A stretch of 64,000 nucleotides of DNA, taken from NCBI RefSeq assembly GCF_045920555.1, contig NZ_CP174509.1, positions 1,240,001 to 1,304,000 of the forward strand, read 5' to 3'. Positions 1-7,554 of this stretch are shown here, piece by piece; positions within the stretch are counted from its first letter, which is position 1; each line of letters starts with the position of its first letter. Source of the DNA: Pseudalkalibacillus sp045920555 (GTDB lineage: Bacteria > Bacillota > Bacilli > Bacillales > Fictibacillaceae). The translations under genes were made by a program, and so were the position numbers. The notes beneath the pieces are model-generated. The model was not told where the DNA came from, ran no database searches, and saw only the letters and a list, made by a program, of their open reading frames with translations.

Positions 1-374
1 TTTGTGATCCGGGACATCAACTGACCTGTTTTTTCTTTGTCATAAAAGCTGGAGGAGAGTTTTTGCATGTGTGTAAACAGCTCGCTCCTCAAGTCCCTTT
101 CCATACGGGCTCCGATTTCGTGCCCCTTGTAATCGACAATATAGTTTCCGATATTCTGGAGCCCAACCAGAAACAGCATGAGTGCACCGATCCAATACAC
201 ATCATTCAATGCTGTGGAGAGATCGCCTGCCAGCACATCCTTTGTCACGTATCGCACGAGCAAAGGAAACACGAGGACCATAGTGGATGTAAGGAAAGCA
301 CAGCCTAACACTGTTAAGAACATTGTTAAATACGGCTTATAATAAGATAAGAATTTTTTGATTGGAAAACGCAT
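1..374 (-). CDS. ABC transporter, permease/ATP-binding fusion, 5' part only
   Basis: The first 124 codons of a half-size ABC exporter run off the left edge of the window. The visible part is the start of the transmembrane domain: a short basic N-terminus (MRFPIKKFLSYYKPY), a first membrane helix rich in F, L and V at about residues 16-40, a second at about 62-82, then the conserved cytoplasmic stretch with GARMERDLR, LFTHMQKLS and the motif FYDKEKTGQLMSR. These are typical of the ABC_membrane domain of bacterial multidrug/lipid exporters. The ATP-binding domain is outside the window. The start ATG at 374-372 follows AAAGGGG. The family exports drugs, lipids or peptides; the substrate cannot be read here. 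It is preceded by a 19-codon leader ORF and a hairpin that can hide its ribosome-binding site. Confidence 0.85.
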   Translation of the reverse strand, partial: MRFPIKKFLSYYKPYLTMFLTVLGCAFLTSTMVLVFPLLVRYVTKDVLAGDLSTALNDVYWIGALMLFLVGLQNIGNYIVDYKGHEIGARMERDLRSELFTHMQKLSSSFYDKEKTGQLMSRIT

Positions 375-378
375 GATT

Positions 379-420
379 TACCCCTTTAGTGTTCATTCGC
401 AAAACACATATAAGGGGGTA
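379..420 (-). promoter_or_regulatory. Candidate hairpin sequestering the ABC exporter ribosome-binding site
   Basis: In the minus-strand transcript, bases 420-412 (TACCCCCTT) can pair with 386-379 (AAGGGGTA), which is the Shine-Dalgarno region of the ABC gene, with one bulged base and a 25-nt loop. Bases 416-408 (CCCTTATAT) can instead pair perfectly over 9 bp with 459-451 (ATATAAGGG), inside the leader ORF at 432-491. The two pairings exclude each other, the geometry expected of ribosome-dependent attenuation. The pairing is seen in the sequence; the regulatory role is inferred. Confidence 0.5.
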
Positions 421-431
421 CACCATTACAA

Positions 432-491
432 TTAAGTTTTGAGTGTTCCTCCCTTATATAAATGGATCATTTGTCTTGTCATGTTTTTCAT
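432..491 (-). CDS. 19-residue leader peptide upstream of the ABC exporter
   Basis: A short ORF, MKNMTRQMIHLYKGGTLKT, starts at ATG 491 behind a very strong AAGGAGGAGG Shine-Dalgarno and stops with TAA 58 bases before the exporter start. Too short to be functional as an enzyme, it fits a leader peptide: known examples precede inducible antibiotic-resistance and ABC multidrug genes (ermC, and bmrB ahead of bmrCD in B. subtilis). Codons 11-14 carry the base-pairing segment complementary to the anti-Shine-Dalgarno arm. No known leader of this sequence comes to mind. Confidence 0.55.
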   Translation of the reverse strand: MKNMTRQMIHLYKGGTLKT

Positions 492-625
492 GTAAAAGAC
501 CTCCTCCTTATTAGTACTTCTATTTTAATCTATTTTCTGGAAAAATGAACAGGTAAAAAAGGGTTGATGTTGAACATAGAGAAATTATTATAGTAATCAA
601 CATCTTGATGAAGTAGGTGGGACTA

Positions 626-1153
626 TTGTCTGTAAAAAAGAATGAGAAGGCTACTCTCCGCACTGTCCGTGTGGAAGATGCTATGGAAGTTTTAGAAATA
701 CAACGAGAAGTGACTGAGGAAGGCGTATATTTCATTAGAGTTCCGGAGGAGTTTGATAAGACGGTTGAACAGCAGCAGGAGTGGATCGAAAAGATATTGG
801 AGAACGAAAGGGATACCATGATCGTAGCTGAAGTCGATGGGAAAGTCGTTGGATGGATCGTCTTCATATCACAGGAAAGAAGACGGATGGCTCATACTGG
901 TTCGATTGCGTTGATGATCAAGAATGAAAACAGAGGTTCAGGGCTCGGAAGGCAGTTGTTGCAAGAAATGTTAGCCTGGGCAGAACACAATCCATTGATT
1001 GAAAAAGTTTGTTTAGGAACATTCTCCAGCAATCATCGGGCAATCGCACTATACAAAAGCTTGGGGTTTATAGAAGAAGGACGGAAAGTCAAAGAATTCA
1101 AGTTCAGTGAAAATGAATATGTAGATGATGTACTGATGTTCAAGTTAGTTTAG
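626..1153 (+). CDS. GNAT family N-acetyltransferase
   Basis: A single GNAT domain covers almost the whole 175-residue protein. The acetyl-CoA-binding motif A region reads SIALMIKNENRGSGLGRQLL, with the R-G-x-G-L-G signature at mid-protein, followed by EKVCLGTFSSNHRAIALYKSLGF, the usual motif B with N-x-x-A-x-x-L-Y-x-x-x-G-F. It would transfer an acyl group from CoA to an amine of a small molecule or protein N-terminus; the acceptor is unknown. A TTG start at 626 is preferred because AGGTGG sits five bases upstream; the GTG at 617 overlaps that Shine-Dalgarno and an in-frame stop lies just before it. It is monocistronic between the ABC gene and the MerR operon. Confidence 0.8.
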   Translation: MSVKKNEKATLRTVRVEDAMEVLEIQREVTEEGVYFIRVPEEFDKTVEQQQEWIEKILENERDTMIVAEVDGKVVGWIVFISQERRRMAHTGSIALMIKNENRGSGLGRQLLQEMLAWAEHNPLIEKVCLGTFSSNHRAIALYKSLGFIEEGRKVKEFKFSENEYVDDVLMFKLV

Positions 1154-1258
1154 CCTCTTAAATAGGAAAAGACCAACACAAACAACAAGTAAAAGTTGTT
1201 TCGCCCCTATACATAGATGAATGTTTGATAGATAAGTTTGGTTGATGAAAAATCTCTC

Positions 1259-1289
1259 TTGAGCCTTACGTGACGTAATGGTCTATATT
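1259..1289 (+). promoter_or_regulatory. MerR-type promoter with palindromic operator
   Basis: TTGAGC (1259-1264) and TATATT (1284-1289) are separated by 19 bp, the overlong spacer typical of MerR-controlled promoters. The spacer contains a perfect palindrome TTACGTGACGTAA (1266-1278). It lies 37 bp upstream of the MerR gene, so the regulator probably controls its own operon by twisting this promoter when activated. Confidence 0.8.
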
Positions 1290-1326
1290 TGAATTACCGG
1301 TAAATCATCGCGCGCGAAATGAGGGG

Positions 1327-1833
1327 ATGATCATTGAGACTCAAAAGTGGAAAGTTGGCGAACTAGCAAAATTAACTGGTGTAACGGTCCGGACCTTGCG
1401 ATATTATGATCAGATCGGTTTACTTTCACCATCCTGTTATTCAGATTCAGGATATAGGCTATATGACGAAACTGACTTATCCTGCTTGCAACAAATTTTA
1501 TCTTTAAAGGATTTAGGGCTGTCACTTGAAGAGATCAAGACGATTCTCTCTGATGAAAGTTATGACCCGGCACAAGCCGTTTCCCTTCAAATTGATCGGC
1601 TTAAAGAAAATATCAGGATCCAACAGAAATTGTTGAAGGAATTACAAAATGTATCAGATCTCATGAAAATGCAGGAACCATTGACAGTCGAAAATTTTAC
1701 AGAGCTGTTCGGAGTGATGAAAAAGAGTCATGAAAAATATTTTACTGGACGAAAAACAAATATGGAAAACCACTTGGATCGTCTGGAGGATTTCCTTGTA
1801 AGAAATCCAAGTCCAAAGGAGGAAAAATCATGA
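1327..1833 (+). CDS. MerR family transcriptional regulator
   Basis: The N-terminal 70 residues form a MerR winged helix: KVGELAKLTGVTVRTLRYYD (helix-turn-helix), GLLSPS, SGYRLYDETDL (wing), then the IL-LKDLGLSLEEI segment. A dimerisation coiled coil follows (about residues 80-110) and a short C-terminal tail of about 55 residues without the cysteines of the metal sensors, so an organic effector is more likely. The upstream promoter has the 19-bp spacer used by this family. Its stop codon overlaps the start of the following AHSA1 gene by 4 bp, indicating translational coupling and a shared function. GAGGGG abuts the annotated ATG, so the exact start is a little uncertain. Confidence 0.88.
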   Translation: MIIETQKWKVGELAKLTGVTVRTLRYYDQIGLLSPSCYSDSGYRLYDETDLSCLQQILSLKDLGLSLEEIKTILSDESYDPAQAVSLQIDRLKENIRIQQKLLKELQNVSDLMKMQEPLTVENFTELFGVMKKSHEKYFTGRKTNMENHLDRLEDFLVRNPSPKEEKS

Positions 1834-2717
1834 GTGAACGATTTTCAACCCATGACACCTTTGTCATTGAAAAAAATTATGATGCTTCACCTGCACAAGT
1901 TTTCGCCGCATGGTCAGACCCTGCTTTCAAAGCAAAATGGTTTGCAGAGGCAGATGAATTCGATTTTCAGGTTGGAGGAGTGGAGAGCAACAAGGGTGGT
2001 CCTCCAGGGGGACCTATCTACACTTTTAGGGCCAAATATCAAGAGATCGTACAGGATGAGCGTATTGTCTACTCCTACACGATGGATCAAGAGGAAACGA
2101 GGATTTCCGTATCAGTGTCAACTGTCGAGTTCAAGCCCGCCAGATCAGGGACAAAACTGATCTACACCGAGCAGGGGGCATTCCTGGATGGGCATGATTC
2201 TGCAGCTTCTCGTGAACACGGAACAAGGATCATGCTGGACAATCTGGGTGAAGAGCTGCAATGTGCTGAGATTTCAGACCCGGAAATCGTGAACACACGA
2301 ATTTTCGATGTATCACGTGAAAGGATATTCCAAGCGTTCAACAACCCGGATCATTTGGCACAATGGTGGGGGCCGAAGGGTTTTACGAATACGTTTCATG
2401 AGTTTGATTTCTCTCCAGATGGTGTTTGGCGTTATACGATGCACGGTCCAAACGGGGTAGATTATGAGAATAAGAGTGTCTTTATCGAGGTTGTGAAGCC
2501 TGAACGAATTGTTCTTCGGCATTTGGAGCCGAATCATGAATTCTTGCTTACCGTTACCCTTGAGGAAAGGGAAGATAAAACCGAGCTTACCTGGCGCATG
2601 CTGTTCGAATCCGCAGAAGAATATGAAAAGATCCGGGAGTTTTGCTACAAGGCGAACGAAGAGAACCTGGATCGTCTCGAGGCACAGCTGGAAAAAATAG
2701 TCGGACAAACAAAATAA
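1830..2717 (+). CDS. Tandem AHSA1/SRPBCC domain protein
   Basis: Two Aha1-C-like SRPBCC domains lie head to tail in one 295-residue chain: residues about 8-145 (FVIEKNYDASPAQVFAAWSD ... GTRIMLDNLGEEL) and about 153-292 (TRIFDVSRERIFQAFNNPDH ... EFCYKANEENLDRLEAQLEK). Each has the family pattern: a beta strand, the (P/R)xxVF-AW-(D/N)P helix, KWF or QWWGP, and a C-terminal long helix. Such domains bind hydrophobic ligands in a deep cavity. Single-domain proteins of about 145 residues are the norm, so this is a duplication or fusion. Translationally coupled to the MerR gene, it may bind or alter the same ligand the regulator senses; that is inference. Confidence 0.85.
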   Translation: MSERFSTHDTFVIEKNYDASPAQVFAAWSDPAFKAKWFAEADEFDFQVGGVESNKGGPPGGPIYTFRAKYQEIVQDERIVYSYTMDQEETRISVSVSTVEFKPARSGTKLIYTEQGAFLDGHDSAASREHGTRIMLDNLGEELQCAEISDPEIVNTRIFDVSRERIFQAFNNPDHLAQWWGPKGFTNTFHEFDFSPDGVWRYTMHGPNGVDYENKSVFIEVVKPERIVLRHLEPNHEFLLTVTLEEREDKTELTWRMLFESAEEYEKIREFCYKANEENLDRLEAQLEKIVGQTK

Positions 2718-2735
2718 GTGCTTCGCATTTATAGA

Positions 2736-2771
2736 AAAAGGTTTGCTGAAGACGTGTTCAGCAAACCTTTT
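2736..2771. terminator. Bidirectional rho-independent terminator
   Basis: A perfect 15-bp stem, AAAAGGTTTGCTGAA / TTCAGCAAACCTTTT, with a 6-nt loop. A-run and T-run on both sides allow it to end the MerR operon (+) and the PhoX-like gene (-). Confidence 0.9.
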
Positions 2772-2789
2772 ATCAAATATGCTATGAAA

Positions 2790-4283
2790 CTATGTCAGCT
2801 TTACGCCATGTCGGAGGAACGCTGCTGCTTCAAGTTCCGATATTCCGCTACGTCTTGCAATCTCGGACATTTCAGGGGACAATTTCGGTGCGAAATTCAT
2901 TGGAGGAGCGGCATGTCCCATTTGTCGTTGGCGTCCAGCATTTCTGCGATCGAATGGTCCCCAAATGGCAAAGGTGAGGCCAGGGGATTGAATGTTAAGG
3001 AAAAACGTTTTCCCGTCTGGTGAAAAGGTCGGTCCACAAAACTCTGAGTCACTTATTCTATTATAGGCAAACTCATATACTTCCCCTTCAGGGGTAATTC
3101 CCATCACCCGGTTACCATTAGAGCCATCCTCTGCAAACATGAGATCTCCCCAAGGAGCAATGACAATGTTATCAGGGCTTTCCATTTTATTTGCCTCAGT
3201 ACCTTCGTAAAACAATTCCAGCGTTTCAGTAGCAGGGAAATAACGGTAGATCTGTCCAAGACGTTTTTCTCCTCCAGCCGTATCGTCGAACCAGAAAACA
3301 CCGCCTGCAAAGGAAGCACCTTCTAAACGATTGAACCGTACGCATCCTTTATTAAGCGCATCATCATGTGGCTCTTCTTTATTGACATCTTTCCAGATTA
3401 CGCCGAATTTTTGCCCCGGATTCATGAAGTCAGCATCTGGATTCGTTTTTTCTTCAATCGCCATTGCCTGTAGTTTCCCGCCTTTTTGTAAAGCGCCCGG
3501 TTTTTGGCTCCTATCATTCGGAATGTACCGATATAGAAAACTGGATCGTTCATCATTAGCTGGATCGTCTGGATCGATTTTACCGCGGAAATCATCTTCT
3601 GTAAGATAAACGATACCTGTTGCTGGGTCGATAGCTGTTGCTTCATGTGAAAAGAAGCCCATCTCACGGATCGGGGTTTTTGATAATTTGTTTTCCGGGT
3701 CGTCCGGCATGACTTCAAATACATAACCATGGCCATCTGTACGTGTTTCTTCACATGTAAGCCATGTTCCCCAAGGAGTTGCTCCTCCAGCACAGTTTTG
3801 CATCGAACCAGAGGAGGTGACATACTCTTTATGTAGTTTGCGATCTGGTCCGATGATAAGAGCAGTCGTACCACCTGGCGCTAGACGATTGTATGGGTTT
3901 TTACCTGGTACAGCAGACTCTGTTCCGCTTAACTCATGATTCCGTACAAGAATGGTAGAGTTTTGGGGACCTTGAAATGCAGCCATTCCGTCAAAATCTC
4001 CTGGAATCGGTGCCCCATTCGTCATCGGCTTCCCTTCTTCAGATAGGATCCGGTATTGAAAGCCTTTCGGCAGGTCGATCACTCCTCCAGGATCTTTGAC
4101 TAGAGGACCAAAACCATTGAATGAGTAGGGTGTTTTGGGTGCACCTTTCGTATTTGCGAGGACGTTAGCAGCGTTTCCTGTCATCATACCTGTGGAACCA
4201 AGTGCCAATGCAGCCATCCCCATTCCGCTCATCTTAAGAAAGTCTTTCCTATCCAAAAGCGTTCGTTCTCTTCGATCGCCCAT
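2790..4283 (-). CDS. PhoX-like (DUF839) exported alkaline phosphatase
   Basis: This 497-residue protein matches the PhoX/DUF839 family of calcium-iron-dependent phosphatases: NCAGGATPWGTWLTCEE near residue 170, FFSHEATAIDPATG, YLTEDD, GGVFWFDDTAGG, SPDNIVIAPWGDLMFAED, and FCGPTFSPDG with LNIQSPG near the C-terminus. It begins with a Tat-like signal: DRKDFLKMSG (an R-K variant of the twin arginine) then a hydrophobic Ala/Gly/Met stretch to about residue 45, so it is probably exported folded. It would release phosphate from organic esters outside the cell. Three PhoP-type boxes lie upstream. A strong GGAGGAG precedes the ATG. Family members also include esterase-annotated proteins of unproved activity. 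Confidence 0.85.
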   Translation of the reverse strand: MGDRRERTLLDRKDFLKMSGMGMAALALGSTGMMTGNAANVLANTKGAPKTPYSFNGFGPLVKDPGGVIDLPKGFQYRILSEEGKPMTNGAPIPGDFDGMAAFQGPQNSTILVRNHELSGTESAVPGKNPYNRLAPGGTTALIIGPDRKLHKEYVTSSGSMQNCAGGATPWGTWLTCEETRTDGHGYVFEVMPDDPENKLSKTPIREMGFFSHEATAIDPATGIVYLTEDDFRGKIDPDDPANDERSSFLYRYIPNDRSQKPGALQKGGKLQAMAIEEKTNPDADFMNPGQKFGVIWKDVNKEEPHDDALNKGCVRFNRLEGASFAGGVFWFDDTAGGEKRLGQIYRYFPATETLELFYEGTEANKMESPDNIVIAPWGDLMFAEDGSNGNRVMGITPEGEVYEFAYNRISDSEFCGPTFSPDGKTFFLNIQSPGLTFAIWGPFDRRNAGRQRQMGHAAPPMNFAPKLSPEMSEIARRSGISELEAAAFLRHGVKLT

Positions 4284-4341
4284 TTGTAACTCCTCCTATA
4301 ATTTTCTATTCAACGAATACGCTACAAACGTAGCAAATGAG

Positions 4342-4369
4342 TATAAAGCCTATGTTAGAAAATTGTAAA
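4342..4369 (-). promoter_or_regulatory. Three PhoP-type boxes upstream of the PhoX-like gene
   Basis: On the minus strand, TTTACA (4369-4364), CTAACA (4358-4353) and TTTATA (4347-4342) recur with an exact 11-bp period. The B. subtilis PhoP consensus is a direct repeat of TT(A/C/T)A(C/T)A with about 5-bp spacers, so two boxes match fully and one has a single mismatch. They lie 59-86 bp upstream of the start codon. Confidence 0.65.
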
Positions 4370-4449
4370 AAATAGAAGAAGAGTGTAAAGGGCTAAAGAG
4401 AAAAGTTCCATAATCATTTTAAATAGGGAAAGAGTTAATCAATCCAGAC

Positions 4450-5223
4450 TCAGTTGATGATTCCGAAATCCTTTTTGACGTGTTCATGGAATGCCTTTTC
4501 CGATATCTTTTCTTTATGCGCTTTCCCTTTGATCCAACGAGTAAGCGTCTTATTCGTCAAAGACACCGTTCCGTCGTCGGTGAATTTCGTAAGGATCGGT
4601 CCTTTGTTGAATGGTGAACGGTCGTCTTCAATGAGTACTTTTTGTATTTCATTGAATTCACTTAGATTCTTCACTGGCTTCTTGGAGTCGATGATGTGAC
4701 CTATCCTCCAGTCTTTGTCTTTATCGGCGAGTTTTAAAGTAAGAACATAGTCGCCGTAATCAGACTTAGATGCTTCGACTTTGAATTGCCCGTTGGATGA
4801 AGTCACAACCTCTCCATTCATCGGGACAGGCTTCAATGGCAAATTCCCCCCGAATCCAGTATCGACAAGATAATCCTGACCCTCGTGACGGAGTATGATC
4901 GCAACGTGCGTCCTCCCGAGTTTCGTCCACTCACCAGTGTCACTATTGAATACATCTCCACGCACCAGTGTGACATCGAAATCATTTTCAAGTAGAAAAA
5001 GATAGAGCAGCCCATTCAACTCGTAACACAATCCACCTTCATTTCTGGCAAGCATTTTATCGATTAAAGACTCATTCGTGATATCAAACGTTTCCTGATT
5101 CATGATCCGAAGATTTTCAAAAGGAATGGTCCGTGCGGTTTTTTCCAGTACCTCGTCCAGCTTCTCAAATGTGATCGGTTCCTCTTCAGATAGCCCGATC
5201 CTTTTCCGGAACAACGCGTCCAT
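4450..5223 (-). CDS. Arylamine N-acetyltransferase (NAT)
   Basis: The NAT catalytic triad is intact: Cys66 in EGGLCYELN, His106 in GRTHVAII and Asp121 in LVDTGFGG. The N-terminal IPFENLRI motif (residues 33-40) is also standard. The length of 257 residues fits the family. The enzyme moves acetyl from acetyl-CoA to aromatic amines, hydrazines or hydroxylamines and often acts in xenobiotic detoxification. It is preceded by AGGAGG and stands alone, divergent from the PadR operon, sharing a 150-bp intergenic region with it. Confidence 0.92.
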   Translation of the reverse strand: MDALFRKRIGLSEEEPITFEKLDEVLEKTARTIPFENLRIMNQETFDITNESLIDKMLARNEGGLCYELNGLLYLFLLENDFDVTLVRGDVFNSDTGEWTKLGRTHVAIILRHEGQDYLVDTGFGGNLPLKPVPMNGEVVTSSNGQFKVEASKSDYGDYVLTLKLADKDKDWRIGHIIDSKKPVKNLSEFNEIQKVLIEDDRSPFNKGPILTKFTDDGTVSLTNKTLTRWIKGKAHKEKISEKAFHEHVKKDFGIIN

Positions 5224-5299
5224 CTCAAATTCCTCCTATCCTTTTCAGCTAGCTTACTTCCACTTTATAAAAAAATCGAACTAAAGAAAAGATTCCCGC

Positions 5300-5353
5300 T
5301 TTACAATATTGGATCATTTTTGTATGATATATGTATCAATATGATATATATCA
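5300..5353 (+). promoter_or_regulatory. PadR operon promoter with two operator palindromes
   Basis: TTTACA (5300-5305) and TATGAT (5323-5328) are 17 bp apart. Two AT-rich palindromes, TGATATATGTATCA (5325-5338) and TGATATATATCA (5342-5353), overlap the -10 and the start region with centres 16 bp apart. This arrangement fits autorepression by the PadR protein encoded just downstream. Confidence 0.7.
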
Positions 5354-5374
5354 AAAAGATATAAGGAGGTGAAG

Positions 5375-5929
5375 GTGTTGGCGAAGGAAAACCATACCCA
5401 ATATGCGATACTCGGACTTTTGAAAACAGGATTTCATACGGGATATTCGATCAAGCAGATGATCGACGGCAGTCTGAACCACTTCTGGAAAATCAGCTAT
5501 GGTCAAATCTACCCTTCGTTGAAACGTTTAGAGGAAGAGGGGTACGCTGCTGTGAAGGTGACTCCCCAGGAAAGTAAACCTGATAAGAAAGAATATTTCA
5601 TCACTCCCAAAGGAGAACAGATACTGAAAAAGTGGCTCCAACAACCTATCCAAGAACTGCCCATAGAAAAAAATGAATTGCTGCTCAAGCTATTTTTCAG
5701 CCGTAACCAGGACATCAATACGTCCATCCAACATCTCGACACCTACCAAGAAAAATTGATCACGCGCTATAACACCTATGAAGGAATCAAAGAAATGATC
5801 AATACACAGTTGATGGAAGAAGAGGACGCCCCTTTTTGGATCATCACCTTGGATTATGGCTTATGTATGACCCAGGCGGAAATCGACTGGTGCAAGGATA
5901 CGAAGAAAAAATTAGTGAAGGAGGAGTAA
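5375..5929 (+). CDS. PadR family transcriptional regulator
   Basis: An N-terminal PadR winged helix (residues about 5-85: TQYAILGLLKTG, GYSIKQMIDGSLNHFWKISYGQIYPSLKRLEEEGY, KKEYFITPKGEQIL) is followed by a C-terminal Vir-type dimerisation helix region to residue 184. In-frame starts are GTG 5369, GTG 5375 and TTG 5378; the AAGGAGGTGA at 5363-5372 overlaps the first, so 5375 or 5378 is chosen. PadR proteins are usually repressors relieved by phenolic or other small effectors. It is followed 2 bp later by the DUF4188 gene, its likely target, and two palindromes at the promoter suggest autoregulation. Confidence 0.88.
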   Translation: MLAKENHTQYAILGLLKTGFHTGYSIKQMIDGSLNHFWKISYGQIYPSLKRLEEEGYAAVKVTPQESKPDKKEYFITPKGEQILKKWLQQPIQELPIEKNELLLKLFFSRNQDINTSIQHLDTYQEKLITRYNTYEGIKEMINTQLMEEEDAPFWIITLDYGLCMTQAEIDWCKDTKKKLVKEE

Positions 5930-5931
5930 CA

Positions 5932-6402
5932 ATGGGAAAAGAAATCTTTCCTGGCAGGTATACCATTGAACAACAGGACGATATCGTTGTTTTTATCATC
6001 GGGATGCGCGTTAACAAGTGGTGGGCGATCAACAAATGGCTTCCGGTATTTTTGGCGATGCCACCAATGATCAAGGAGCTCTATGTCAACAAAGATCTGG
6101 GTTGTTTGTCGATTGAAAACTTCTTCAGGCCACGTACCACAGTGATGATCCAATATTGGCGATCGGAAAAAGATTTAATGGCTTATGCAAGGGGGCAGAA
6201 GCACTTGAAAGCGTGGAACGACTTTAACAAGAAGGTAGGCAACAATGATGCAGTCGGTATTTATCATGAAACTTACACGGTGAAGAAGGGACAATACGAA
6301 ACGATTTACGGGAATATGCCGAAATTCGGATTGGCCAATGCGCTTGGACATCAGTCGATCCGACCAAACACCGATACAGCGAGCAAACGATTAAGTATGT
6401 AG
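5932..6402 (+). CDS. DUF4188 domain-containing protein
   Basis: A 156-residue protein starting at ATG 5932 behind GGAGGAG, 2 bp after the PadR stop. A longer in-frame extension upstream lies inside padR and is not used. Recognisable DUF4188 features are GRYTIEQQDDIVVFIIGMRVNKWW at the start, RPRTTVMIQYWRSEKDLMAYAR in the middle, and HETYTVKKGQYETIYGNMP near the end. The fold resembles dimeric alpha-beta-barrel monooxygenases such as antibiotic-biosynthesis monooxygenases, but no activity is established. The fixed pairing with a PadR repressor suggests a response to a small aromatic or hydrophobic compound; this is inference. Confidence 0.85.
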   Translation: MGKEIFPGRYTIEQQDDIVVFIIGMRVNKWWAINKWLPVFLAMPPMIKELYVNKDLGCLSIENFFRPRTTVMIQYWRSEKDLMAYARGQKHLKAWNDFNKKVGNNDAVGIYHETYTVKKGQYETIYGNMPKFGLANALGHQSIRPNTDTASKRLSM

Positions 6403-6411
6403 AATATGAAA

Positions 6412-6439
6412 AAGCTGCCGTCACAATAGTCGGCAGCTT
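6412..6439. terminator. Hairpin between convergent PadR/DUF4188 and NSAR genes
   Basis: AAGCTGCCG (6412-6420) pairs with CGGCAGCTT (6431-6439). Located between two convergent operons, it can end either; the T-run is weak on both sides. Confidence 0.7.
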
Positions 6440-6444
6440 ATCCT

Positions 6445-7554
6445 TCATCGTATAGGGAAGCTTTTTTGACGGAGGGTCAGTTCATCGATTCTCCTTCGGG
6501 CCGGCTCATAACCGATACCAGGAACATTCGGGACATGGATGAATCCGCTCTCCATCGTCACTCCAGGTTCGATGATATCCTGCTTCCAGTAGTGAGAGGA
6601 GGGAGCGGTGTCTCCAGGGAGTGTGAAATTTGATAGCGTCGTAATCGCGATATTGTGCGCTCTGCCAACACCTGCTTCCAGCATCCCGCCGCACCAGACA
6701 GGAACTTCATGTCGTTCACACATATCATGGATTCTCTTCGACTCAGACAACCCGCCGACACGGCCGATTTTAAGATTGATGATTCTGCAGCTACCGTGTT
6801 CAATCGCTTTCCGTGCATCTTCAACCGAATGGATGCTTTCATCCAGGCAGATCGGCGTCTTCAGTTTTGCCTGTAATTTCGCGTGATCGAAGATATCGTC
6901 ATGGTCGAATGGCTGTTCAATCATCATCAGATCGTATTCATCAAGCGCTTGTAGATGTTCGATATCGTCAAGTGTGTAGGCGCAATTTGCATCCGCCATC
7001 AACTGGATGTGGGGGAATTCGTTCCGGATCGCCTTGATGATCTCGATATCCCATTCATGCTTGATTTTCACTTTCACACGTCTGTAACCTTCATTTACAT
7101 ACTTTTCTATCTGTAGGAGCATGTCCCGTACTGATTTCTGGATACCGACACTGATTCCGACTTCGATTTTATCTTTATTTCCGCCTAAAACTCTTGAGAG
7201 AGGCAAGTTCTGTTCCCGGGCATATAGGTCCCAGATGGCTCCTTCAAGTGCGGATTTCGCGTTGAAATTCCCGCGTATGGATCGGAAGCGTTCAGATACT
7301 TCGTCCGGATGCTCGATCGGTTCATAAAGCTTCTGGATCAAATGGTCGCTCATCATGTGCCAGTTCGTTTGTACGGTTTCTTCATTATAGATCGGGTGCA
7401 GGATCGAAACGGACTCTCCCCATCCAGATAAACCACTTTTCGACTGGGCTTCCACGAGGATGAAATCTTTGTCATACTCCGTCCCAACACTCGTTGTAAA
7501 AGGGTTCAATAGTTCAATTTTTAGATGCCTCAGTATGATCTGCTTAATTTCCAT
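6445..7554 (-). CDS. N-succinylamino acid racemase / o-succinylbenzoate synthase family enzyme
   Basis: An enolase-superfamily enzyme of 369 residues with the complete MenC/NSAR site: the K-x-K motif VKVKIK with catalytic Lys163, metal ligands Asp188 (LMADAN), Glu213 (MIEQPF) and Asp238 (ICLDES), and second base Lys262 (NLKIGRVGG). The family includes menaquinone OSBS and N-succinylamino acid racemases that cannot be told apart by motif alone. Context decides: it overlaps a GNAT acyltransferase by 11 bp and lies with an M20 deacylase, the set described in Geobacillus kaustophilus for irreversible D- to L-amino acid conversion. No men genes are nearby. Start ATG follows AAGGAGA. Confidence 0.85.
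   Translation of the reverse strand: MEIKQIILRHLKIELLNPFTTSVGTEYDKDFILVEAQSKSGLSGWGESVSILHPIYNEETVQTNWHMMSDHLIQKLYEPIEHPDEVSERFRSIRGNFNAKSALEGAIWDLYAREQNLPLSRVLGGNKDKIEVGISVGIQKSVRDMLLQIEKYVNEGYRRVKVKIKHEWDIEIIKAIRNEFPHIQLMADANCAYTLDDIEHLQALDEYDLMMIEQPFDHDDIFDHAKLQAKLKTPICLDESIHSVEDARKAIEHGSCRIINLKIGRVGGLSESKRIHDMCERHEVPVWCGGMLEAGVGRAHNIAITTLSNFTLPGDTAPSSHYWKQDIIEPGVTMESGFIHVPNVPGIGYEPARRRIDELTLRQKSFPIR

Noticed and set aside
63..308. Plus-strand ORF of 81 codons at the left edge
   Set aside because: It is the antisense of the ABC exporter transmembrane domain, whose minus-strand frame carries the clear family motifs.
2790..4368. Several plus-strand ORFs opposite the PhoX-like gene
   Set aside because: They are shadows; only the minus frame has family motifs, signal peptide and start signals.
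5836..5931. Longer start for the DUF4188 protein inside padR
   Set aside because: The extension translates padR in another frame; ATG 5932 has a strong Shine-Dalgarno.
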